From contig NZ_QRHC01000008.1 of NCBI RefSeq assembly GCF_003415655.1, forward strand, positions 124,001-188,000: a stretch of 64,000 bases of DNA, in the 5' to 3' direction. The position numbers and the translations under genes were made by a program. The stretch is from Vibrio maerlii. GTDB lineage: Bacteria; Pseudomonadota; Gammaproteobacteria; Enterobacterales; Vibrionaceae. The notes beneath the pieces were generated by a model. It saw only the letters and a program-made list of their open reading frames with translations, was not told the DNA's origin and made no database searches. Below, piece after piece: positions 31,365-38,826 of this stretch; positions within the stretch are counted from its first letter, which is position 1, and every line of letters begins with the position of its first letter.

Positions 31365-32828
31365 TTACAAACTATGCCCAAATGAGCTATCTGTGCCACC
31401 TTGTGAGTTGTCAACATAGCTTTTAGATTGATTAGTTTGCGAACCTTTATTAGATGATTCGCCTACTTCGATATGTGAGCTACGTCCTAGTAAGTAGAAT
31501 TCTAAGTCACTCGGTGAAACATAGGCGTCTGTAGGTAGAGTCACTTTACTTCTATCAATAGGTTTAGCTAAACGAGGAGTCACAAGTATCACCAATTCGG
31601 TTTCTCCGGAGACAAACTCTTGACTATTGAATAATTGTCCTAAAACCGGAAGCTCGCCTAAACCTGGCATTTTATTAGCCACATCACGAACGTTTTCGCT
31701 TAACAGTCCCGCAATACCAATTGTTTGACCATCAGCAAGTTCTAATGTAGATGAAGCACTACGGCGAGTAATCGGTGGAATAATATAAGAGCCATTCGTT
31801 TCACCCGGGCTCAATGTAAGAGCGTTGGAACTTGCAATCTCACTGACATCAACCGCTAGATTTAGGTTAATTTTTTGATCACTTAATACTGTAGGGACAA
31901 ACTTCACTCCAACACCGTACTCTTTATATTCAATGGTAACGCCATCATCATTCGGTACGGGAATAGGAAACTCTCCACCCGCCAAAAATTCAGCTTTTGA
32001 ACCACTTAGTGATGTTAAATTGGGTTCAGCAAGAACTTTCGCCGTCCCTGATTGCTTTGCGATATCGAGAGCGAAAGTAAACAATGTATTCCCATCGATG
32101 AACGACCCTAGAACACCATAATCACCAACTGCAGGAATATTAAAGATTGGTGTAGCATCAGGTAGTATTCCACCACCACCCGCTGTTCCGCCCCACTTAA
32201 AGTTCGAACCACTTGATTGGAAAAAAGTAAAGTTGGCATCAAACTTCCTAACCAAGCTTCGTTGTACTTCAGCTACTGTGACCTCAAGCGTAACCTGTTG
32301 GGCCCCGCCAATACTCATTAAGTTGATAACACCTGTCTGTTGTACCGAGCTACTCAGCGATTCCCCACTTTCATCAGCCCCTTGGCCCGCAGCAAATGTT
32401 TCTGCTACTCGGAGTGCTATGTTCATCTTTGATTGAGAGCTCACTTGACCACCCAATATCAATCGATTTTGAGAGCTATGTACCTCGATTTTTTCGTTCG
32501 GTAAAAACTCAAAAAGCTTAGCCTTCAATCCATTGAGGTCATGAGTTACCTCTATGTTCAATGACTCGATTAGTTGCCCCTGGCTATTCCACGCCATCAA
32601 ATTGGTCGAGCCTAACTTTTTACCGATTAGAAACACCTCGTTGGACTTGAGCATGACGATGTCCAAGACACTAGGGTCCCCAAGTGAGATTCGCTTTGCC
32701 TTACCTGCGAGGTTAATGTGAAGAGATTTATGATGAGGAACCTTTATGATCTCTCCGCTTTGTACTGCGGCGTAAGTACTAGAAACACAAAACATGGCAA
32801 GTGCAATGGTTAATAAGATATTTCTCAT
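31365..32828 (-). CDS. rcpA: RcpA/CpaC outer-membrane secretin
   Basis: 487 aa with signal peptide MRNILLTIALAMFCVSSTYA. Residues about 25-180 form the N-terminal domains, with GDPSVLDIVMLKSNEVFLIG typical of CpaC. The secretin domain (about 240-440) ends with RSASSTLELADGQTIGIAGL and the family signature GLGELPVLGQLF and VILVTPRLAKP. It forms the outer-membrane channel through which the Flp pilus passes. The last 40 residues are Ser/Gln/Gly-rich, as in other secretin tails that bind a pilotin. Confidence 0.95.
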   Translation of the reverse strand: MRNILLTIALAMFCVSSTYAAVQSGEIIKVPHHKSLHINLAGKAKRISLGDPSVLDIVMLKSNEVFLIGKKLGSTNLMAWNSQGQLIESLNIEVTHDLNGLKAKLFEFLPNEKIEVHSSQNRLILGGQVSSQSKMNIALRVAETFAAGQGADESGESLSSSVQQTGVINLMSIGGAQQVTLEVTVAEVQRSLVRKFDANFTFFQSSGSNFKWGGTAGGGGILPDATPIFNIPAVGDYGVLGSFIDGNTLFTFALDIAKQSGTAKVLAEPNLTSLSGSKAEFLAGGEFPIPVPNDDGVTIEYKEYGVGVKFVPTVLSDQKINLNLAVDVSEIASSNALTLSPGETNGSYIIPPITRRSASSTLELADGQTIGIAGLLSENVRDVANKMPGLGELPVLGQLFNSQEFVSGETELVILVTPRLAKPIDRSKVTLPTDAYVSPSDLEFYLLGRSSHIEVGESSNKGSQTNQSKSYVDNSQGGTDSSFGHSL

Positions 32829-32836
32829 GTTTCACC

Positions 32837-33589
32837 TCAATCCTTGACTCGAACATTGCTAGATTGCGTTCCCTTTAGAATAGTCACACTTGGTGCGGCA
32901 ACTCTGCGAATAGGTTTAACCGGCTTGTCTATGGTTACAGGGTTTCTGAGAGCAAGTTGAATAGCCCCTTTGCTCTTTGCTGTAAGTAATAACTCTGCTT
33001 GTTTTGGTGTAACTTCTAGCGTCACAGCCCGCACTATTATTGGTTTGTTATCATCAGTTTTAGCCGTTTGGTCAACCGCTAAAACTTTGATATCTTTAAG
33101 TACCGTTTTAGTCGCTGCACTACTTTTTCCATAACTGATCGTATTCAGAATATCGACTTTGTTTCCCGGTAACAGGAAGCCCGCTACACCGATAACATCG
33201 TTCACCCGTATCGTAAGTGCGCGCATGTCTTCGCCAATTAATGATGCTAAAGTATTGCCTTCGCCTTGAGGAGCGACTCTGAGCTTATGAATAACTTCAC
33301 CAGGATATATATCCACAGATGCAACAGTACCAATTACGTCTTCAACACGGGTGTGTTGTGTTTCTTCACGCCACTCTTTCTCCAAAAGCTTACTGGTTAA
33401 GTGTTGTTCATCGATAATAGTACCTTCTGGGATTTCTTTAGCTGCAACCACGACAGGTTCTCTGAACACTTCTTCAACTTTAACCTCGGGCTCTGTTTGT
33501 CCTTCCATCCATTGTTTGGCAAAGAAAACTGCTCCCAGCCCAAATAGCACAGATAAAAACAACAGCATTACGACAACATTTTTACTCAT
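32837..33589 (-). CDS. rcpC: RcpC/CpaB pilus assembly protein
   Basis: 250 aa with one N-terminal membrane anchor. A SAF domain (residues about 45-110) reads VVVAAKEIPEGTIIDEQHLT, and the RcpC domain follows with LTIRVNDVIGVAGFLLPGNK. It is a periplasmic protein that interacts with the secretin. The start overlaps the upstream AAA+ ATPase gene by 4 bp (ATGA). Confidence 0.92.
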   Translation of the reverse strand: MSKNVVVMLLFLSVLFGLGAVFFAKQWMEGQTEPEVKVEEVFREPVVVAAKEIPEGTIIDEQHLTSKLLEKEWREETQHTRVEDVIGTVASVDIYPGEVIHKLRVAPQGEGNTLASLIGEDMRALTIRVNDVIGVAGFLLPGNKVDILNTISYGKSSAATKTVLKDIKVLAVDQTAKTDDNKPIIVRAVTLEVTPKQAELLLTAKSKGAIQLALRNPVTIDKPVKPIRRVAAPSVTILKGTQSSNVRVKD

Positions 33590-34938
33590 CGCTTACCTCC
33601 TCCATTTCCTTCTGCTGTAAAATAGACACTCCATGCACGTTCAACAATTTCCGGCGTAATGACTGCGTCATATTCTTCAAATACAATAATATCGCGACTT
33701 ATCCCCACCATGTCTTTTGGCAGACATGGGTAGAAATTGATATCATCCTGGCGATGTAGCTCAAACAGTTTTTCTAATGTTGGGGTCGTTAACTCAAGGT
33801 TCTTTGAGGACGCCACAATATGCCAAAGTTGGTGATATTCAGCTTTCGTCAAAGGTTGGAACTGTATCTTGTAACCAATTCGACGTAAGAAGGCAGGATC
33901 ACTGATCTTTTCGGGGTCTAAATTGGTTGAAAAAGCCAATGTCAAAACAAACGGAACGGTAACTTGCTGTCCGTTAGGAAGAGAAAGAAAGTCCTCAAAA
34001 TACTCCATCGGAACGATCCAACGATTGAGCAGCGTATCGACAGACATACTTTGCCGCCCTAGGTCGTCAATAATAAAAATTCCATTATTTGCCATCATTT
34101 GCAGTGGAGCCATCCAGACTTTGTTGTGTTGCGAATGGTTCACTTCCAACATATCCATAGTGAGCTCCCCACCGACCTGTACACTCGGACGCTCACACAG
34201 TACCCATCTGGGATCGTATTTATCCTTATATATATGTGACCCTTGTCGCTCATTTTCCTGCACTTTTTCATGATGTTGAGCAGAGAACACTCGTATTACA
34301 TTACCTGAAGCAAACACTGCGTAAGGAATATATACAGATGTATTCAATGATCTAAGCAACTTAGTCGCTACAAATGTTTTACCGGTGCCTGCGTCTCCAT
34401 ATAACATGAGAGCACGTCCAGAATTAATCGCAGGGCCAATCATCGAAATAAGTCGTTCACTGCCGAGTACATCCTCTAATGCATGCTCAACCTCGGGTTT
34501 AGTAACGACTCTATTTCGAACATCCTGCGCATTGACCATTTTTTCATAGTCTTTTAATGAAATTGGGGTCGGGCCTAGGTATGGGTCTTCTTTAAATGCA
34601 TTATCAGCTTCTTCTAGACCCGATTGAGATAGCGAATACCTAACACCACCTTGCTGTGTTACGGCTGCGTAAGAGTTAACCTCGTTGGCAGAAAATACTT
34701 CTATATGAGACTTTCGTCTTAAGTCAGCAAGCATTTCTTCAACAAGGTGACTGTTAATTGCCATCAGTTTAGTGAGCTGTAGAACATCCGATTTTGGGTA
34801 TGCAGCTAAGTGCTTGATTAGAAGGTTTTCAACAACTGTACGTGGGATACCTAACTCAAAGAAACTTGTTGGCACTTGAGGTGCCAAAGCCTGAGGCGAC
34901 AGCGTATCTCTATGTCGACCTTCCTTTGTCGTGTTCAT
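33586..34938 (-). CDS. AAA+ ATPase of unknown role in the Tad locus
   Basis: 450 aa. Residues about 25-110 look like one or two winged-helix domains (PRTVVENLLIKHLA, VLQLTKLMAINSHLVEEML). The AAA+ module has Walker A YGDAGTGKTFVA (about residue 180), Walker B GIFIIDDLGRQ, a sensor region LAFSTNLDPEKI and an arginine region DPAFLRRIGYK. This is not TadA, which is encoded separately. The gene sits between tadV and rcpC with coupled translation. A remodelling or regulatory role in pilus biogenesis is inferred from position; nothing in the sequence gives a substrate. It is not part of the classic Aggregatibacter tad gene set. Confidence 0.75.
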   Translation of the reverse strand: MNTTKEGRHRDTLSPQALAPQVPTSFFELGIPRTVVENLLIKHLAAYPKSDVLQLTKLMAINSHLVEEMLADLRRKSHIEVFSANEVNSYAAVTQQGGVRYSLSQSGLEEADNAFKEDPYLGPTPISLKDYEKMVNAQDVRNRVVTKPEVEHALEDVLGSERLISMIGPAINSGRALMLYGDAGTGKTFVATKLLRSLNTSVYIPYAVFASGNVIRVFSAQHHEKVQENERQGSHIYKDKYDPRWVLCERPSVQVGGELTMDMLEVNHSQHNKVWMAPLQMMANNGIFIIDDLGRQSMSVDTLLNRWIVPMEYFEDFLSLPNGQQVTVPFVLTLAFSTNLDPEKISDPAFLRRIGYKIQFQPLTKAEYHQLWHIVASSKNLELTTPTLEKLFELHRQDDINFYPCLPKDMVGISRDIIVFEEYDAVITPEIVERAWSVYFTAEGNGGGKR

Positions 34939-34954
34939 AGAGGCTCCTTAAAAT

Positions 34955-35470
34955 CTAAATAAAATAACGTGACATAGCAATTCCAATCACAACTACAGGC
35001 CCAAAGGGCATGTACATTTTTGAAACTTCATTCGAGTCAAAAAGATCTGTTTTTTCTACAGGAGATTTAAATAACACCTTTTGATATAAGTACTGAAGGT
35101 AATCTGTCCTCGTCGCGATAAAGGAAGCTAGATAAAAAATACCAACAAGGACCCCTGATATCAAAATCCAACAAATAGTTTCATACAAACTACCCCAGCC
35201 AACGACAAAACCAACAACACCAAGCAACTTAACATCGCCTGGAGCAAGCGCACCTAAGAAATAAGCAGAAAGACCAATTAAAAAAAGAGTCAGAAATGAT
35301 ATTACCGACCAAGATAAAGAAGTAAGTGGTTCCGGTGTAGACAAAATATCAATAAAAGAAACCATCACTATAAGGAACAAACTAGCATTCGATATTCGAT
35401 GTTCTCTTGCATCGCTTACTGCGATAACAGCAAACATAAACCATATCAATAAACTATTATTTCCATCCAT
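34955..35470 (-). CDS. tadV: TadV/CpaA prepilin peptidase
   Basis: 171 aa and polytopic, the size of the short A24 peptidases that lack a methylase domain. The two catalytic Asp residues are in AVSDAREHRISN (near residue 20) and in the GxGD-type motif ALAPGDVKLLGVVG (about residue 75). It cleaves the leader of Flp prepilins at the inner membrane. It lies 19 bp downstream of the second flp gene. Confidence 0.9.
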   Translation of the reverse strand: MDGNNSLLIWFMFAVIAVSDAREHRISNASLFLIVMVSFIDILSTPEPLTSLSWSVISFLTLFLIGLSAYFLGALAPGDVKLLGVVGFVVGWGSLYETICWILISGVLVGIFYLASFIATRTDYLQYLYQKVLFKSPVEKTDLFDSNEVSKMYMPFGPVVVIGIAMSRYFI

Positions 35471-35489
35471 TTATAGCTCCGTTAGTGGC

Positions 35490-35693
35490 TTAATCCGATG
35501 GGATAGAACTCGTTATATCGGACATTTCACCACTTGTTTGGGAAAGTAACGAGGCAAACAAACTTCCCAAAACTACCAAAATAACCCCGCCCGCGATTAC
35601 ATACTCTGCTGAACTCAAACCACGCTCGTTACTAAAAAAAAGAAGTAAACGATGGGAAAGACGTTGACGTGTTGATATCATTCGTATCTTCAT
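35490..35693 (-). CDS. Flp-family pilin, second copy
   Basis: 67 aa. The Flp signature is G|LSSAEYVIAGGVILVVL, with cleavage expected after Gly and Glu/Tyr at mature positions 5-6. The leader is long and basic (about 25 residues), longer than the 13-20 usual for Flp. GGGAGG lies upstream of the ATG. The mature part ends SEMSDITSSIPSD-like, short and Ser-rich. It is distinct from the first Flp gene, so it may be a minor or alternative pilin. Confidence 0.88.
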   Translation of the reverse strand: MKIRMISTRQRLSHRLLLFFSNERGLSSAEYVIAGGVILVVLGSLFASLLSQTSGEMSDITSSIPSD

Positions 35694-35757
35694 TCCAAAG
35701 ACCCTCCCAAAGTCTATTTGCTTTTTGAATTCAGGTTTATATTTACGTTTAAGACGG

Positions 35758-35934
35758 TTACTCTGCCATTTTAGTAGTGATAGTACCCATTTCCGTAGAA
35801 ACAGCTTCCTCTAGACTCGAAAATATAGCAGCAATCCCAACTAGCAAAACCCCACCCGCAATTACATACTCTACCGCACTCAAGCCATCTTCATTGTTAT
35901 AAAAATCTTTAATATTTTTCAGAAACTTATCCAT
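35758..35934 (-). CDS. flp: Flp major pilin candidate
   Basis: 58 aa, read directly from the sequence: it begins MDKFLKNIKDFYNNEDG, with the cleavage site G|LSAVEYVIAGG, then a hydrophobic helix and an acidic/Thr-rich tail ending TTKMAE. All Flp hallmarks are present, including Glu5 and Tyr6 of the mature protein. AAGGAGAG lies 6-13 bases upstream of the ATG. As the first gene after the promoter it is probably the most highly expressed and forms the pilus fibre. Confidence 0.93.
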   Translation of the reverse strand: MDKFLKNIKDFYNNEDGLSAVEYVIAGGVLLVGIAAIFSSLEEAVSTEMGTITTKMAE

Positions 35935-36017
35935 GAGAATCTCTCCTTTTCAATCATGTCACAGGGAACTAAACCTGTAACTTAAAGTTAGTGATAGAAA
36001 TATTGTTTAGTTAGGAT

Positions 36018-36051
36018 TTTCTTGTAATACGTTTGCACTTTCTTGTAGTAC
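36018..36051. promoter_or_regulatory. Direct repeats 21 bp apart in the flp/AraC promoter gap
   Basis: TTTCTTGTAATAC (36018-36030) recurs as TTTCTTGTAGTAC (36039-36051), differing at one base. The offset is exactly 21 bp, two helical turns, which is the classic layout of AraC-family half-sites. It lies between flp and the divergent AraC-type gene, 84 bases from the flp ATG and 74 from the regulator ATG. Confidence 0.7.
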
Positions 36052-36124
36052 TTCTATGCTAAGTATTACAGTTAGCTAGTACTTTAGTTAGAAAGATAAA
36101 AAAAGCAGTCTGAGTACCAAGAAA

Positions 36125-36862
36125 ATGAACATTAAAATTGCTGTCATAGGAAGTGACACATCTTTATTAAACAAAGAGTTAAACTTAATTTCAGAAAGCG
36201 AGTTTGAATTTATAAAATGCAACATGGATGTTTCGAGGGTGAGTGACCCCGATACGCAATTTGTTTTTTTTACGACATCTGGTCATGGTTTGGATCATTT
36301 ATATAGGATGAGCATTAATCTGTGCTCAAACCTAGGTAAGTCTTTGGTCTTGTTTCACCATGGTGAAATGCTTTCTACTGTAAATCATAATTCACTACTT
36401 CAGTGCATCGATTTATCAAAAGAAAATGCTTCAGATATGATAAACAAGCTAATAACACAGGTTTCATATCAATCTGTTGGGTATAACTTTTATGACTCCA
36501 AGAATAAAAAAAGCTCTAAATTTACCTCTCAAATATCTGTTGATGAAGTCACCGGATTTATAAAACAAAACTTAAATTCCAATATACGCGAGGAAGACAT
36601 TGCACAACGCTGTCATTGCTCTATCACCCACTTTTCAAAACAGTTTCATAAACAAATAGGCATTAGCTTTCGAGATTATATTTGTGAAGAAAGGGTTAAG
36701 TTAGCAAAAGACCTTATTCGTTCTCAGCCCTCAGATAAGTTTGCAGTTATTGCATATCAATGCGGCTACCACGATGTCTCCTACTTTACTCGTGCTTTTA
36801 AGAAGCGGACTGGGATTACACCAAGTGGTTATCGCCAATCGTTACTCAGTAAACAAAACTGA
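36125..36862 (+). CDS. AraC-type regulator with receiver-like N-terminus, divergent from Tad locus
   Basis: 245 aa. Residues about 145-242 are a complete AraC/XylS DNA-binding domain with two helix-turn-helices: EEDIAQRCHCSITHFSKQFH, and FAVIAYQCGYHDVSYFTRAF closing with KKRTGITPSGYRQS. The N-terminal 110 residues begin IKIAVIGSDTSLLNKEL and show a beta-alpha alternation like a response-regulator receiver, but no clear phosphoacceptor Asp. The gene is divergent from flp across a 190-bp gap with AraC-type direct repeats. It probably controls the pilus locus; its signal is unknown. Confidence 0.85.
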   Translation: MNIKIAVIGSDTSLLNKELNLISESEFEFIKCNMDVSRVSDPDTQFVFFTTSGHGLDHLYRMSINLCSNLGKSLVLFHHGEMLSTVNHNSLLQCIDLSKENASDMINKLITQVSYQSVGYNFYDSKNKKSSKFTSQISVDEVTGFIKQNLNSNIREEDIAQRCHCSITHFSKQFHKQIGISFRDYICEERVKLAKDLIRSQPSDKFAVIAYQCGYHDVSYFTRAFKKRTGITPSGYRQSLLSKQN

Positions 36863-36953
36863 TTAACTCATCACCATGTTTAGCTCAAGTGTGCTACGAT
36901 TTAACAGTTAGTTAACACTAATCAATAATAACAATACAAACATGGAGTTAGAC

Positions 36954-38639
36954 ATGGTTCAGCCTGACCAAGTAACGGACACGACAAAAGCTCTCCCTAC
37001 CCCTAACGAGATGATTTTGAAATGGGCAGAGGAACGCCCAGATGACATCTACCTGAAACAGATAATCAATCGTCAATTTGTCACCTACACCTTTGGAGAG
37101 GTGGCAGATAGAGCACTAAGATTGGTGAGCGCACTCAGAACGCTCGGTCTCGAACCTGGCGATAAGGTTGCGCTTATATCAAAAAACTGTGCAGAATGGT
37201 TCATTACTGACTTAGCATTAATGCTTGGTGATTACGTTAGCGTGCCTATATTCCCAACCGCAGGCTCCGATACAATTGAGTACTGCCTAACACACAGTGA
37301 AAGTAAGGCGCTGATTGCCGGTAAGCTTGACGACAACGCTGCTACCACAAGCGTGCTAGGCAACATGCCTGACCTTATTAGTATCGCGATGTCTTATGAC
37401 ACTGCACCAAAGTGCCAGCATGATTTTAACGCAATCATTGACGCTGCAGAGCCTAGTACCGAACGACCAGATCACCACGACCAAAAACTCATGTCGTTGG
37501 TATACACTTCGGGGACATCCGGCTTACCAAAAGGAGCCATGCTGACGTACGGCGCTTATGCTTGGTCGGTTGCGCGCTTAGTCGAGCTTATCAGTATCAA
37601 AGGAGATGACCGCTTATTCTCATATCTTCCATTAGCGCACATTACAGAGCGTGTCTACATCTTCGGCTCATCGATTTACGGTGGGGTGCAGACGGCATTC
37701 CCTGAATCACTCGATACCTTTATTGAAGATGTGAAAATGCAGCGACCAACGCTGTTTATCTCGGTGCCACGTCTCTGGACACTGTTCCAGCAACGAATTC
37801 AAGACAAGCTACCGCAGAAGAAGCTCAATATATTGCTGAAAATCCCATTCATCAACTCAATCATCAAGAAGAAACTTGCTGATGGTTTAGGTCTTGATCA
37901 AGCTCGTGTACTCGGTTGTGGCTCAGCCCCTGTTTCTCCGGCTTTACTCGAATGGTATGAAAGCGTTGGCTTACACATCACCGAAGCTTGGGGGATGACG
38001 GAGTCCTTTGCCTACAGTACGCTAAACTACCCATTCAGGGCCGATAAAATCGGTAGTGTGGGTAACGCAGGACCAGGTATTGAACTCAAAATCGCTGAAG
38101 ATGATGAGATCATGGTTCGTGGTGAGGGTTTGTTCTCTGGCTACTACAAGAATGATATCGCAACACAAGAATCCTTCGACTCTGAGGGTTGGCTGCATAC
38201 CGGCGACATCGGCTTTATCGACGCCGACGGCTACCTAACCATTCAAGGTCGTAAGAAAGATACATTTAAGACGGCCAAGGGTAAGTTTGTTGCACCGGTA
38301 CCAATCGAGAAGAAGCTGTTTGAATATAGCCGTGTGGAGATGATGTGTTTGATCGGGTTAGGACTTCCAGCGCCTATCTTACTCGTGGTGCCTCATGACT
38401 TCCCTAACTTTGACCGTGAACGTTATGCCCGTACAACCAAACGTGTCATCGAGAAAATGAACTCAGAGTTAGCATCACATGAGAAGATCAAAGGCGTGCT
38501 AATGATTAAAGACCCGTGGAGCATTGAGAACGGGATTTTAACTCCAACGCTTAAAATAAAACGCCACGTACTTGAGCAGAAATATCATGAAATTGGTCAT
38601 AACTGGCCTAAAGACCAGCTAGTGGTGTGGGAAGAGTAA
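36954..38639 (+). CDS. AMP-dependent long-chain acyl-CoA synthetase family protein
   Basis: 561 aa from ATG at 36954, preferred because GGAG lies 6-9 bases upstream; an ATG at 36942 is also in frame. The adenylation P-loop is YTSGTSGLPKGA (about residue 190). Later motifs are AWGMTESFAYST and GWLHTGDIGFIDADGYLTI with the hinge GRKKDTFKTAKGK. This is the FAA1/FadD15 type: it activates fatty acids with ATP and CoA. The gene neighbours EF-G 2, as I recall from V. cholerae. Confidence 0.87.
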   Translation: MVQPDQVTDTTKALPTPNEMILKWAEERPDDIYLKQIINRQFVTYTFGEVADRALRLVSALRTLGLEPGDKVALISKNCAEWFITDLALMLGDYVSVPIFPTAGSDTIEYCLTHSESKALIAGKLDDNAATTSVLGNMPDLISIAMSYDTAPKCQHDFNAIIDAAEPSTERPDHHDQKLMSLVYTSGTSGLPKGAMLTYGAYAWSVARLVELISIKGDDRLFSYLPLAHITERVYIFGSSIYGGVQTAFPESLDTFIEDVKMQRPTLFISVPRLWTLFQQRIQDKLPQKKLNILLKIPFINSIIKKKLADGLGLDQARVLGCGSAPVSPALLEWYESVGLHITEAWGMTESFAYSTLNYPFRADKIGSVGNAGPGIELKIAEDDEIMVRGEGLFSGYYKNDIATQESFDSEGWLHTGDIGFIDADGYLTIQGRKKDTFKTAKGKFVAPVPIEKKLFEYSRVEMMCLIGLGLPAPILLVVPHDFPNFDRERYARTTKRVIEKMNSELASHEKIKGVLMIKDPWSIENGILTPTLKIKRHVLEQKYHEIGHNWPKDQLVVWEE

Positions 38640-38668
38640 CCGCATTTAGATGAGTTTATTTAGGAGTT

Positions 38669-38705
38669 AACGGCAGCGACGACATAGTTTCTGCCGTTTT
38701 CTTTT
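38669..38705 (+). terminator. Terminator of the acyl-CoA synthetase gene
   Basis: AACGGCAG and CTGCCGTT form an 8-bp stem around a 14-base loop, followed by TTCTTTT. It starts 29 bases after the stop codon. Confidence 0.7.
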
Positions 38706-38753
38706 GCCGATCTTTCAAGCAAGAAGCTCCTTTCAGTCAATTGCAGGTATAAC

Positions 38754-38787
38754 AAAAAGCCCCGCAAGCTTTCACTTGCGAGGCTTT
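38754..38787 (-). terminator. Terminator of the EF-G 2 gene
   Basis: On the minus strand AAAGCC-CGCAAG arms pair across a 6-7 base loop with one mismatch and are followed by TTTTTG. It lies about 40 bases after the fusA-type stop codon. Confidence 0.8.
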
Positions 38788-38826
38788 AATAGCTATCTGC
38801 TTTTAGCTAGATAAGAGAATCAACAA

